From positions 5,773,501 to 5,837,500 of the forward strand of contig OX335659.1 of the NCBI GenBank assembly GCA_946894095.1: 64,000 bases of DNA, given 5' to 3'. The notes beneath the pieces are model-generated. The model worked only from the letters and a program-made list of their open reading frames with translations. It was not told the DNA's origin and did no database searches. The position numbers were made by a program, and so were the translations under genes. Origin of the DNA: Incurvaria masculella (lineage: Eukaryota > Arthropoda > Insecta > Lepidoptera > Incurvariidae). This document shows positions 1 through 11,333 of the stretch, one piece after another. Position 1 is the stretch's first letter. Every line of letters starts with the position of its first letter.

Positions 1-1737
1 GCAAACAGTGCCAACTTATTTTGATAAAAAATTTGAAAAATTTGGCTTCCATCATTGAGACGAAATATAATAAAAATACGCTTATGAAAAGCCATTGAGG
101 ACTTGAGTGGGCACTCTGCTTGGAGCACTCAAATAACGCAAGTCTATACGATATTTACGTAAAGTTCAAGGTCAAGATAATTACGTAAACTTAGTACCTG
201 AAAGGAGTGCGCCTGTACCGGAATCACTAACCAAAAAACCGGACAAGTGCGAGTCGGACTCTTAAACGAAGGGTTCCCTAGCATCTTACATGATTTCACC
301 CAAAAAATCAATCCCCTTTTATTTTTAATATTTCAAAATGTTTGCTATTTGTTGTTATAGCGGCCATAAATATACACAATCTGTGAAAATTGCAACTATT
401 TACCTATTATTGTTAATGAGATACAGCCCTGTAACAGACGGACGGAATGACGGACAGACGGTCGGATGGATGGACGGTCAGCAAAATCTTAGTTTTGGGG
501 TTTCGTTGTCACCCTTTGGGTACGGAACCCTAATAAAACCGAATTCAAGCACTAAGAAGTGGAAAATAACACCCATTTTTGGGTCGGTGACATAGTGGTG
601 TTATTCTTTGGTTGGTTGGCACCGACCCCAACGGGTATTTTACACTTTTAGTGTTTGATGTCGGATAAAAACTAAAACTATACTTATGTTGATTAATTGA
701 TTTATTTGAATTAAGGCCTCTCTGTCCTATTTTTAGACAATTTTGCCAGTGTCCAGTTGGGCTTAAATACGGGATTAGTGCTACATTGGCGCATTTAACA
801 GAGAATGCATTTCACACACTTACGTATATTTGTTAGTAATTGTCTGTTCTCGCTACAAATTCTGATGAAACAGCATTTCTTCGGAATAAATTTTTGAATT
901 AATACAGATTTTGAAAAAACCTTTTTCTGATTATTTTCAAAATCTGATTACCTACCTAGCTTCAAATTCAATTGTCGCTGAAACTCAAATTAATGAAATA
1001 ACGGTAAAGCCGTATCCATTAGATACATAAAATTATCTAATTCAGGTAGTTTACAAACTTTACATAATTGTTTAATAAAAAAACGGAAATCACAAACCCA
1101 ATATCCATAGGCTATGTAACCGCCTAAATTTATTTTTATATTTGGAGATACTCTTTCATTATTTTCTAATTACGATGTCTTACATATACATATAAGAACA
1201 TGCAAATAAAACGCCTATTCAAAATATTTCTTTGTAATTCACTATTTCAGAAAAGTAATTACGAACAACAATTTACAAATGGATCCATGGACGGTGATGT
1301 TTTCATCCCGCTCAGCGCCGCGGCATTACCCCCAGCTTCACTTGCCACCATGTTGCTCTAATGAGCAATATTTTTGCTAATTTTTGCAACCAAATTATTT
1401 GTTGGCTATGGTTTGCATAACTTCTTTCTAACTCATGTAGTTTTCAATGGGTTTGACGGCCGGATTCAGCCAGTATTTATTAGATATTTTTGACGCGGCA
1501 CTCGCTGTCATCATCACGAATGAGGAATGACGTAACGACCATCTGGTTTATTAAAAAATAATTCTTATCTTTATCGTTTTACCTACCAATTTGGGAGACT
1601 TCAAATTGGATTTTTCTCCGTTTTCATCATTGCGCTACAAATTTGTACGGATATAAAATGTTGTAAGTTGCGTTACGTCATTTTTTGCGCGCTCGTTGTA
1701 TGGACGTTATTTCTCCAGCTATTTCTTCACCTCCATG
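1..1737 (+). repeat. Left arm of a ~1.75-kb inverted duplication
   Basis: This stretch reappears as its reverse complement at 8988-10754, with only scattered substitutions and small indels. Landmarks found in both arms include the TTGGCACTRTTTGC end, the GC-rich segment with CCCGCTCAGCGCCGCGGC, the GGGTTCCGTACCC-type repeat, and the segment around GCGCGCTCGTTGTATGG. Homology stops at the inner edge just after CACCTCCATG (1737). It runs to the window edge at base 1, so the outer boundary of this arm is unseen. Confidence 0.92.
231..542 (+). repeat. GGGTTCCGTACCC-type interspersed element, inside the left arm
   Basis: The element starts with the AAAACCGGACAAGTGCGAGTCGG end. It passes through a TTATAGCGGCCATAAATATACAC-like middle and a GACGGACGG-rich stretch, and ends with CCCTTTGGGTACGGAACCCTA. 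Copies or fragments also occur near 10200, 25195, 35583, 55011, 55668, 59085, 61471 and 63633, so it is dispersed. The ORF across it (338-595) is in repeat sequence and not a gene. Confidence 0.85.
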
Positions 1738-2921
1738 CAAATAATACATACATGCATTCGGAAGTGTGGGTCGTGATGGTCTATGGCCTCGTAATGTTCG
1801 ACGGACTTTTAAGGCTAGCCGGGGTCAAATTCGGCGGAACGTCATGGATATTTACGTGCAAGTGAAAAATAATGAACTTTGCAAATCTAACAACCAACAA
1901 GATGTGCTAGTACTGAAAAATGCTAGATAATCAGTTAGTTAAAAAAATTGGGTCAATTAGTCAATTAGGCATATGTGTCATGTATACGATCGATTAGAAA
2001 TTTACTAGTCACTTTCAGTCTTAACAAAGACATCTACGTACTATATTATATTACCAAGATAAGTTTTGGTCTGGAATGTATTTGCAATATTCTACTTCAG
2101 GTGAATGTATTGATCAAACTTTGCAGATGCCGATGTCTTCTTCAGGGGGGGAATATTCAGTTCGGCGCTAAATATCAACTCACTTTTATAAATTATTCCT
2201 GTTTCCGCACATCTTGAACGTCATTTAACAGTGCCGTTATTTAAAATATAATTTTGTATCCAGGCATTTTTAGGTTAACTCACTTTTTAGCTTATCTCGT
2301 CGATAAATATCAACTCATTTCATATTTTTACATTTCTTAAACATCATTTAAGGTTGGTAAAATGTGGTTTGTCTCATAAATACTTTGGACGCATAAATAA
2401 CAGCTCCATTAATTAAATAGTAACATATTTCCAAGCTATTTTTAGATTAACTCACTTCCGAACTCGAACTCAGTCTTACCTGAAGGGCCCCCTGGGGGCC
2501 ATTCAGGGAAATATATTATTATTAAAATAACGGAACCGTTATTTATACTTCCAGCGTATTTACGGGACAAACCAGATTTTTACCTAACTGTAATGATGTT
2601 CAAGAAGTGTGGAAACATTGACTATTTAAAAAAGTGAGTTGTTATTTAGTGACGAATCCGAACTCACTCTTGCCCTGAATGGACCCCCTGATCTCTAAAA
2701 CTATTGTGTTGCCTATTATTTGACGCATCATGATCATGATATTAGCCTAACACACCTCACGGGAACTAGGTGTCATTCCAGGACCTTCCTTTTATTGTAC
2801 AGCTACATTAAATTTAATGATGTAATTTATAAAAACATCATATTGAGTGAAAGTCGCGTAATATATTTATTAAATATTCAATCTACTTAGTTTATACCAA
2901 ACATTCCAGCTCTTCAGTGTT
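1738..2921. other. Intergenic; palindromic repeat block at about 2160-2690
   Basis: No gene is visible. At about 2160-2690 a unit containing CTTGAACATCATT and GGTAAAATGTGGTTTGTC-like text occurs twice directly (about 2165-2280 and 2295-2440) and once inverted (about 2540-2665). Between them lies a GC-rich palindrome at 2479-2507 (14-nt arms, 13 of 14 paired, one-base loop). A partial reverse SINE tail (CTAGGTGTCATTCCAGGACC) lies at about 2740-2800. Confidence 0.6.
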
Positions 2922-3002
2922 TTACTCGTCAACGTCGTCATTGGGTACTCCTGAAAGCTTCATAGGGTTCGTGCTGGTTTCTCCCAGAATCGCTGGTATC
3001 AC
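2922..3002 (-). CDS. Last coding exon of an unrecognised minus-strand gene
   Basis: Read on the minus strand, an acceptor ending TGCATCCAG is followed by 27 codons ending in TAA. The exon encodes VIPAILGETSTNPMKLSGVP and then NDDVDE. It joins in phase 0 to the donor-terminated exon at 4343-4167, giving a continuous ...LLVLGQQ/VIPAILGE... junction that reads like one helix. The acidic C-terminus and short exon suit a small protein, but I do not recognise the family. The join is inferred from splice signals and matching phase; no transcript was seen. The intron would be about 1.16 kb and contains four spare copies of the upstream exon's 3' half. Confidence 0.6.
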   Translation of the reverse strand: MIPAILGETSTNPMKLSGVPNDDVDE

Positions 3003-3064
3003 CTGGATGCAAACAAATTGTTTAATTTGGTTATAACTATTAAAATAAGTCAATTGGCCTAGTT

Positions 3065-3205
3065 TTCACCAAGTGCTGATTTATTTTAATCGAAACTTAA
3101 AGGGCCTTTATTACTAAAGCGCTGATTATCTTATACTTGAATTGGTTGCAAGCTGGTAACAAACGCCCTTAATATGTTTTAGCTCATCCCCACATGGTTA
3201 AAAAG
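3065..3205 (+). repeat. ~140-bp MITE-like repeat, copy 1 of 3
   Basis: Shares TTCACCAAGTGCTGATTT, AAAGGGCCTTTATTACTAAAG and CTGGTAA text with copies at 50781-50925 and 57311-57455. The best copy ends in TAATCAGTACTTG, an inverted match to its CAAGTGCTGATTT start, suggesting short terminal inverted repeats. Confidence 0.65.
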
Positions 3206-3364
3206 GCCCTAATTTCTTCGTTACACAGTAAAATAATAGCCAATCAATTATTTATAGTAGTCATGACAAAGCACGTTGGATAAACTTTATTGACGTGTTA
3301 TTGGTAGAGCAGTTAATGCAATATGCAATCGTTTAATTCACAGACGGTTGAATATACAAAGGAA

Positions 3365-4250
3365 CCGAGCGTTGCACCAGGCCTGGGAAGTGCTGCATCC
3401 TTGGCCGCACTCATTGAAACATGTTCAATACCTGTTGCCCCAGCACGAGCAAGATCTGGGCCTCCTTCTTGACCTGGTCGGTATCGAGGGGCAAGGGCCC
3501 GGGTAGCGGCAGCTGCACCTACGCCTCGCCACACTGGCACTCCTGCGAGCTCAGCACCAAGCTTGAGACGTCCTGCATCCGTGGCCGCACTCAAAAAAAC
3601 ATGTTCAATACCTGTTGCCCCAGCACGAGCAAGATCTGGGCCTCCTTCTTGACCAGGTCGGTATCGAGGGGCAAGGGCCCGGGTAGCGGCAGCTGCACCT
3701 ACCTACGCCTCGCCACACTGGCACTCCTGCGAGCTCCGCACCAAGCTTGAGACGTGCTGCATCCGTGGCCGCACTCAAAAAAAACATGTTCAATACCTGT
3801 TGCCCCAGCACGAGCAAGATCTGGGCCACCTTCTTGATCTGGTCGGTATCGAGGGGCAAGGGCCCGGGTAGCGGCAGCTGCACCTACCTACGCCTCGCCA
3901 CACTGGCACTCCTGCGAGCTCCGCACCAAGCTTGAGACGTGCTGCATCCGTGGCCGCACTCAAAAAAAACATGTTCAATACCTGTTGCCCCAGCACGAGC
4001 AAGATCTGGGCCACCTTCTTGATCTGGTCGGTATCGAGGGGCAAGGGCCCGGGTAGCGGCAGCTGCACCTACCTACGCCTCGCCACACTGGCACTCCTGC
4101 GAGCTCCGCACCAAGCTTGAGACGTGCTGCATCCTTGGCCGCACTCAAAAAAAACATGTTCAATACCTGTTGCCCCAGCACGAGCAAGATCTGGGCCACC
4201 TTCTTGATCTGGTCGGTATCGAGGGGCAAGGGCCCTGGTAGCGGCAGCCG
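3365..4250 (-). repeat. Five-copy 180-185-bp tandem array containing an exon's 3' half and its splice donor
   Basis: The marker ATGTTCAATACCTG starts at 3421, 3601, 3786, 3971 and 4156, giving periods of 180, 185, 185 and 185. Each unit, read on the minus strand, carries 81 bp (27 codons) from CTGCCGCTACC to GGGGCAACAG, then the donor GTATTG and about 104 bp of intron-like sequence. The 27-codon frame is open in every copy. Copies 1 and 2 (lowest coordinates) differ from 3-5 by amino-acid changes such as I to V and V to E. A TGCAG precedes CTGCCG in copies 1-4 but has no pyrimidine tract. Confidence 0.9.
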
Positions 4251-4343
4251 CGCCTGCGCCTCGCCCCGCTCGCGCTCCTGCGAGTGTCTCGCCCGCGCCG
4301 CCGCCGCGTGCTCCGCCAGTGGAGAGCCATCGTCGTGCCGGAA
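4167..4343 (-). CDS. Penultimate coding exon of the unrecognised minus-strand gene
   Basis: On the minus strand an acceptor (TTTCTACCATTTCAAG) opens a 177-bp, 59-codon exon that ends CAACAG before the donor GTATTG. It starts FRHDDGSPLAEHAAAARARH, continues with a charged stretch (SQERERGEAQAR), then proline/leucine-rich LPLPGPLPLDTD, and ends QIKKVAQILLVLGQQ, a likely amphipathic or hydrophobic helix. GC at third positions is high, unlike the flanks. Only this most upstream of the five array copies has the unique 5' half and a proper acceptor, so it is the best functional exon. Upstream exons and the start codon were not found. It could be a small secreted or regulatory protein, but I do not assign a function. 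Confidence 0.6.
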
Positions 4344-4772
4344 CTTGAAATGGTAGAAAACGGGACTCAGGTTTTTGACACACACACCAATGCGGCCTTT
4401 ATAGAATTAACTTGTCGGACAGCGCTAATATCTAAGATGCACAGAAAAAAAAATCAACCAATTTGCATCGCCATCTTTATAAAGTTTTAATTTTGGGATC
4501 AAGAAAGGCGTTTCACATACCGGCCCGGCCATTACAAGGAATGGAACTAAGATTAAAAACGAATACGCGGCAAATATCATTGTGTTGTCCCATTCGGTCC
4601 GCACAAACCGACCATTTTATTGAAAATCTTCTACAATTTTCAGTAATTGCGACGCACGCTATCCGATGTCCACGGCGCAGCGCACGCTATCATGTAACCG
4701 TTTAGGATTGTTCCTACGCAATTTTATTGAATGCATTTAAAGTCTGACCGACACAGGGTCGGTGCCAATAAC

Positions 4773-4890
4773 CGGACCCATTCAAAGGCTTTAGCGATAT
4801 CCAGGCCGATTAACATAACTTCTCCATGATTTTCGAGCGCATCACGCAACGCTGGTGAGGTAAACTCGGAGATCACCAGCAGATCGATTC
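4773..4890 (-). pseudogene. Fragment of a non-LTR reverse transcriptase (motif A region)
   Basis: The minus strand reads DLLVISEFTSPALRDALENH, then GEVMLIGLDIAKAFEWVR. The LDIAKAF segment with its preceding STGDLL-like block matches the layout of the motif A region of I/Jockey-type LINE reverse transcriptases, where a catalytic Asp sits in (V/L)DIxKAFD. Here the following Asp is replaced by Glu and the usual RVWHxxLL continuation is lost. This is a short decayed relic. Confidence 0.55.
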
Positions 4891-5600
4891 AGACAAAAGC
4901 GTTATTGGTGATCGCTGAGGAGTTCATTACTCTATAGATGCCATCAATTTGCATAAAAACAGTGTTCGGTATAGTTCTTCACGTTTGTGTGTGGTCTGAA
5001 CATTGCCGAAATTATCGTGATGATTATTCAGTGTTGGACCTTATACCCGCTGTATAAGGTCTACTGTCGGGTTTAGCAGTCGCATACTGCATTTCGAGGC
5101 TTGCTTCCCGTACGTGCGACGGTAATTTAGCATACCCACAACATTTGGCGAGTACTGTTTGCTGCTCGTGTTTTGAAGAGTACCCGCTCACTTGCACCGC
5201 ACCACTTCAGTTCAAAACGTTGGTGAGTGAGCCTGCAATTTGCTACGCATCCTAAAAGATATAGTGGAAGTCCTGGCTGTGGAGAAGAAAGTGATTAGGG
5301 GCTGCGGCGGTTGGTTTGTGGTGGCGACTGCCGGCTACGTGGACAGTGGTAAGCTCTCGGGATCGGTGTGTTGCGGCGTACAAACTATTAATTACAGTCC
5401 ACATAGTAGGGAACAGACAGATTACCTCTCTTTTACGCGGCAGTAGTTCGTCGGATCTGATCGATCGCATTTTTAAGGAACAGACTGGGCGTTAGGTGAT
5501 GTCAGGCACATATTTAAAGAAGAACGATAGACGGTAGAGGCGGATTACAGCAGGGGATATTTTTTCTCACATTCCCTCCCAGTCTCAGAATTCTAGCCCA
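4891..5600. other. Intergenic, no gene seen
   Basis: Contains open frames at 5240-5446 (+) and 5252-5470 (-) that overlap antisense and lack family features. A short palindrome (ACCTTATACCCGCTGTATAAGGT) lies at about 5039-5061. Confidence 0.4.
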
Positions 5601-5604
5601 ATCA

Positions 5605-6300
5605 TGTGACACTTATACATTGATAAACGCCTACTACGGATATTTTCACTCAATAATGACGTTTGGGTTGGAATTCTGGGGAGCGGTTGGCGACGCCCAC
5701 AAAGTATTCGTACTGCAAAAGCGTGCAGTACGAATCATAAGCAAGTCTGCGTGGGACGACCACTGCGAACTAATATTTAAAAAACTTAGATTGCTAACGT
5801 TGTACGACGCTTACGTAAAGAAGGTCGCGCTGTTTGCGAGGTGCAACGCGTCGGAGTACGACACGCGCTCTCACTCCTATCCGACCAGACACAAACAACT
5901 GCTACTGGTACCAGCTCACAGCACTGCGAAATTCCAAAAGAGCTTAAAATTCAAGGGCACCAACATATTTAATAAACTGCCGCTAGATCTACAACTAGAG
6001 GAAAGTGAAACTCTCTTTAAAAGAAAAATGAGCAAATGGCTCCTCAATAAAAGGTTTTACGACCTACATTTTTTCAATTCAGATGTTTAAGATTTATTTT
6101 TATTTTGTATTTAATTTTTATAGATCAAATATTTATTGGAAATGCTTAAAATTGTATAATTTGATAATTTAATAATGAATGTTTTAATAATGATAAGATT
6201 TTGTGATATTTATTTGTATTCTCTATGACGAGGTGTGAAATGTTATGCTATCTTTTGATTCATTCCCATTAGCACCAAATAAATGATTTGATTTGATTTA
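5605..6300 (+). mobile_element. 5'-truncated LINE, 3' end only
   Basis: An open frame to the TAA at 6088 encodes the C-terminal region of a LINE reverse-transcriptase protein. It contains YYGYFHSIMTFGLEFWG and VFVLQKRAVRIIS, the arrangement found downstream of the RT core in CR1/Jockey-like elements, then a basic tail ending KRKMSKWLLNKRFYDLHF. No endonuclease or RT catalytic core is present, so it is 5'-truncated. A 3' UTR of about 190 bp ends in AAATAAATGATTTGATTTGA repeats at about 6277-6300, a short tandem 3' tail typical of CR1/L2-like elements. The ATG used by the open frame is not a true start. Confidence 0.8.
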
Positions 6301-8641
6301 ACCTGCCGACTTATAGTACCACACCAGACGCACGTAACACGCGCGCCAGAAGCACGCTGTTCGTTCTGGGAGTTTTTCTCCTGGGAATCTCCTGTCATGT
6401 TTTCTTAGTAAGAAAATAAAAGAACATGCTTAAGTATTTTACCAATTAATTACAGTGCATTAAAAAATTGCAAATTACAAAAGTGCCCGTTTCTCTAAAA
6501 TGTCAAATTGGCAATCAAATCATTTTTCAACCAAATAGACGACTACAGATATGACTATTTATTAGGCGACTTAATGTAATTTGAAAGGCGATTACAGCTG
6601 CCGTTAGTTGAAGGTTGCCGGGTTATATTGCACCTTTGCTTTTAAATATATGATTTTTGCTAACCGTTATATCTAAACACTGCAGATTCAGATCTAAACA
6701 CTCGACCGTGGCAGCCAAGCTAGAAAGCCCGTGTTTACACGAACTATTTCAACTATTTAAAGCCCTATTATGCAAAATATCTTTGAAAACCATTCTTCTT
6801 TTGTCGTCATTTATTAAGCTTACTCAAAATAGAAACATATATAAAAAAAAAAGGTTACGGAGTTCTCGAAATATGTGCAACTTTTCAACCCACTGTTTTC
6901 CCTCACTTTCAGAGGATATTTAAACTAGATATTTATTATAGGACAGATTATTTCAGTTGACATTTAAACTCGATATTTACTATAGGACTATAGAAGTAAT
7001 CAAATATGATTGACAAAGCTTGAAGTTAAAATTGAATCCATGCTGCATTTTATTTCGATTTGGTTGCCTTGAAAATACATGTCCATTGGTATAGACGACA
7101 ATACAATTAAACGTTGGCTGGTCTATTGATTATTGGCTTAACAAATGTCAGGGTCTTGCCGTCTCAATACTTGTAAACTACTTAGTATTTGAAAATGTTT
7201 GCATGTTCTTGTGTTAACACGTAAAGAAACCTGACTTACTGAAGTCAACTGACTAACTGAGGAATTGAAATAGTTTCTTTGGATCTTAGGAAAATAATTG
7301 AATTATATAGAACATTGCCGATTTTACTATGGGCCAGAAAAGCGCTACTACTTATTTTCAACCAAACTTATTTTCATTCCTCACATGCTGACACACAATA
7401 ATTAATATGGTTTACTTTACTTTCACAGCAGGAATAACCCGCCAGACACTTTTAAAAATGCATACTTGAGTATAGTCTTGGGAAATGTTACTTCTCTTTG
7501 TGTCTTTGTTCACACGGAAAGGCAAGGACTTTCAGCATAGAACCATAAATATATTTTTTGCTATTAATTACGAAAAAGGCATTTAAGTTAAATTATAATT
7601 AAAATAGTACTTGACGAATAATTACAAACGTGTATGTTTGTAGAGGAAGCGAAATCAATCGAATGATCGAACAGTATGTTCGTAAACCTTAAAATAAATG
7701 TATCTGGCTGATAACCATTTCCTTCTGATCTAAAGGAAAATATTATAGCGATAGCAGCGCCAGTCGGTTCTCCGTGAACTATTGAAGACGTACTGACCGA
7801 TCTTTGCCTTGATACATACATATAATCTGTCATGATGACGGCTTGTCGCGGTCGGAGCTGCCAGATATTGGTATAGAAAATAGACCAAAACTAAACCGGA
7901 AGTATAATGATAAAATATTTGATTAGTAATATTATTCCTTTTACTATATGCGGAGTGTATTTAGTTTAGATTTTGATTGCCGATTAACGACTGTGACATT
8001 CATAATTTAGCTGAAATCGCAAGATAGGATTAAAATGTCGTTACCTATTACAGCGAAAATTCGCAACATCTGACAACACTGAGAACAACATGTTGTGAAC
8101 TTTTTTAAAAATACTAATCCTTGTCCGCTGGGACTTTCATTAATTAGTAATTGAAAAATATTATTTTTAATTTTAATGTTCAATCACATGTTTGCCTATT
8201 GGTATCGGTATTTGTCAATGTACTCTTTAATGCGATTTTGATTTCGGCATTGTCCTTTGTTGTACAAATTAAGCAGTATATTGTCTATTGCTTTGACGAC
8301 AATTGAAGGGTTGATTACAAAAACAGCACTTGTCAATTTTTTCGTGATTTGAGATTTTGATGCCATCTGGTGTATATTTCTGTAATGAACCTCTGCCCAT
8401 ATTCTGTTTCTGCAAAAACAACTTCTGTCGGGAGATATAGGCCTATAAAGTTTGTTTGATTCCGGCAAAAACAGCACTAGTCACTAGTCGTTCTTACAAA
8501 AACGTCACATGTCATAGGACATGTGCTATTTTTGGAAGAAAGTTTGGAAACGAACTGTCACTGTCAGTTCATTAGTCAGTTAATTTTATCTATCGGAGCT
8601 GCTGTTTCTTTTATTGCGCTATTGGTATTCGTACTGCAACC
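6301..8641. other. Intergenic, no gene seen
   Basis: AT-rich sequence with only short open frames (for example 6657-6923 +, 7588-7833 -, 8196-8477 -), none with a recognisable domain. It is the inner part of the spacer between the inverted arms. Confidence 0.5.
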
Positions 8642-9056
8642 ATGAACGAGTCCGATGTTGTGCCTGGTCCCTGGAGAAGGAAACGTCCGAAGAAGGAGAA
8701 GAAGGAAATAACAATAAGAAATAAGAAGGCGAAAGGAGAAGAACTTACCAATCATGTGGGAAGACTTGTGCCGGAAAAAACAAGTCGGTCCTGATTGCAG
8801 GTTACATGCTTCACACATTTACAATCAAGGCGGTTCTCCAGAGGGGTGGCCAGAGACGATAGAGCTCCTTCGGGTATTAAAAAAGGTCCTACCGAACGAA
8901 ATGACCCTAACTAATATGTACGCGGAGAGCCTCCCCATTAACAAACTTGAAATGGATGATGTCAAAAAGTTATATCCGTTTATACATGGAGGTGAAGAAA
9001 GAAGAAATAACTGGAGAAATAACGTCCATACAACGAGCGCGCAAAAAATGACGTAA
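8642..9056 (+). pseudogene. Frameshifted TE-associated or unknown ORF crossing the arm boundary
   Basis: An ATG at 8642 opens a basic N-terminus (MNESDVVPGPWRRKRPKKEK) and runs to a TGA near 8794. The frame starting upstream at 8754 then continues to 9056 with VGPDCRLHASHIYNQGG and ...PETIELLRVLKKVLPNEMTL. The segment GEELTNHVGRLVPEKTSR followed by GPDCR resembles an N-terminal block I associate with uncharacterised, TE-linked insect proteins. That block needs a frameshift near 8780-8800 to be continuous. The last ~23 codons (from HGGEERRNN) lie inside the right inverted arm, and their counterpart survives antisense at 1668-1737. The family assignment is weak. Confidence 0.4.
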
Positions 9057-10754
9057 CGCAACTTACAACATTTTATTGCCGTACAAATTTGTAGCGCAAT
9101 GATGAAAACGGAGAAAAATCCAATTTGAAGTCTCCTAAATTGGTAGGTAAACCGATAAAGATAAGAATTATTTTTTAATAAACCAGATGGTCGTTACGCC
9201 ATTCCTCATTCGTGATGATGACAGCGAGTGCCGAGTCAAAAATATATAATAAATACTGGCTGAATCCGGCCGTCAAACCCATTGAAAACTACATGAGTTA
9301 GAAAGATGTTATGCAAACCATAGCCAAGAAATAATTTGGTTGCAAAAATTAGCAAAAATATTGCTCATTAGAGCAACGTGGTGGCAAGTGAAGCTGGGGG
9401 TAATGCCGCGGCGCTGAGCGGGATGAAAACATCACCGTCCATGGATCTATTTGTAAATTGTTGTTCGTAATTACTTTTCTGAAATAGTGAATTACAAACA
9501 AATATTTTGAAAAGGCGTTTTATTTGCATGTTCTTATATGTATATGTAACACATCGTAATTAGAAAATAATGACAGATAATCTCCAAATATAAAAATAAA
9601 TTTAGGCGATTACATAGCCTATGTATATTAGGTTTGTGACTTCGGTTTTTTTATTAAACAATTATGTAAAGTTTGTAAACTGCCTGAATTCGATAATTTT
9701 CTGTATCTAATGGATACGACTTTACCGTTATTTCATTAATTTGAGTTTCAGCGACAATTGAATTTGAAGCTAGTTAGGTAATCATATTTTGAAAATAATC
9801 AGAAAAAGGTTTTTTCAAAATCTGATTACCATCCCCGCATTAATTCAAAGATTTATTCGGAAGAAATGCTGTTTCATCAGAATTTATAGCGAGAAAAGAC
9901 AATGACTAACAAATATACGTAAGTGTGTGAAATGCATTCTCTGTTAAATGCGCCAATGTAGCACTAATCCCGTATTTAAGCCTAACTGGACACTGGCATA
10001 ATTGTCTAAAAATAGGACAGAGAGGCCTTAATTCAAATCAATCAATCAATCAACATAAGTATAGTTTTAGTTTTTAACCGACATCAAACACTAAAAAGTG
10101 GAAAATACCCGATTTTTGGGGTCGGTGCCAACCAACCAAAGAATAACACCAATATGTCACCGACCCAAAAATGGGTTTCCACTTCTTAGTATTTGAATTC
10201 GGTTTTATTACGGTTCCGTACCCAAAGGGTGCCAACGAAACCCCAATACTAAGCCTTTGCTGTCCGTCCATCCATCCGCCCGTCTGTCCCTCCGTCCCTC
10301 CGTCTGTTACAGGGCTGTATCTCATTAACAATAATAGGTAAATAGTTGAAATTTTCACAGATTGTGTATATTTATGGCCGCTATAACAACAAATAGCAAA
10401 CATTTTGAAATATTAAAAATTAAAGGGGGAGCCCCCTTACGTGATTTTTTGGGTGAAATCATGTAAGATGGTACGGAACCCTTCGTGTACGAGTCCGACT
10501 CGCACTTGGCCGGTTTTTTGGTTAGTGATTCCGGTACAGGCGCACTCCTTTCAGGTACTAACTTTACGTAATTATCTTGACCTTGAACTTTACGTAAATA
10601 TCGTACAGACTTGCGTTATTTGAGTGCTCCAAGCAGAGTGCCCACTCAAGTCCTCAATGGCTTTTCAAAAGCGTATTTTTATTATATTTTGTCTTAATGA
10701 TGGAAGCCAAATTTTTCAAAATTTTTACCAAAATAAGTTGGCACTATTTGCTAC
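8988..10754 (-). repeat. Right arm of the ~1.75-kb inverted duplication
   Basis: Reverse complement of 1-1737. It starts at the inner edge with CATGGAGGTGAAGAA and ends at AAGTTGGCACTATTTGC (about 10754), beyond which sequence can no longer be compared because the left arm leaves the window. Divergence is visible but low, of the order of a few percent by eye. Confidence 0.92.
10200..10520 (-). repeat. GGGTTCCGTACCC-type element, inside the right arm
   Basis: Reverse copy of the element at 231-542. Reads ACGGTTCCGTACCCAAAGGG, then CCGTCCATCCATCCGCC-like text, and ends GAGTCCGACTCGCACTTGGC and CGGTTTTTTGG. Its presence in both arms shows it was inserted before the inverted duplication. Confidence 0.85.
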
Positions 10755-11333
10755 AAATACGCAATTATCTTTTAAATATTCGTCAAATATCATTTCATAA
10801 TGCTAGATTCAGTATATTATCAATATAAGGTACAACTTTTTTGTAAAAAAATATATTAGGTCAACATTTTATCGCGCATATTCAGACTTATGTATATTCA
10901 AGTAAGAGTTTTATTTTAGGCTGGTTCGTGCAAATAAGATAAAATATAATTTAAGAAGTATTTCTATGGGTAAGCATAAATCCAGCAGTAGACATTTCAG
11001 TACACAGACAGACATACTAATTGTATGCTATATAATATCTGTTTCTGGCTAAATAGAGGAATTCTGCAAAGAAATGAAAATAGGTAGCGAATTGAGATTA
11101 TTTTGAGTTCGTGTTGATTGATGGCATAACACCATCCCCATAGAAATGTTTTCAAGTGAAATATCCACTATTTCGAATATTTAGCGTATACTTACAGGTA
11201 ATATGATATTCCTGAATGTTTTTATGTCTCGTCAAGTTGTTTATGCATCATTTTACAATGCACGACGGCATATTCAATTACAATTCGATCTTACGTCAAA
11301 CTCGCCCGCGACAGCTAGCGACGCAAGACTAAA
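10755..11333. other. Intergenic, no gene seen
   Basis: AT-rich; no repeat family, motif or ORF that I can support. Confidence 0.5.

Noticed and set aside
3365..4250. CRISPR-like direct repeats
   Set aside because: Units are 180-185 bp, contiguous and nearly identical with no short repeat/unique spacer pattern; this is eukaryotic DNA.
3313..4385. Many overlapping ORFs of 60-136 aa on both strands
   Set aside because: They are alternate frames of the 185-bp tandem array. Only the minus frame with DTDQIKKVAQ and matching splice sites looks coding.
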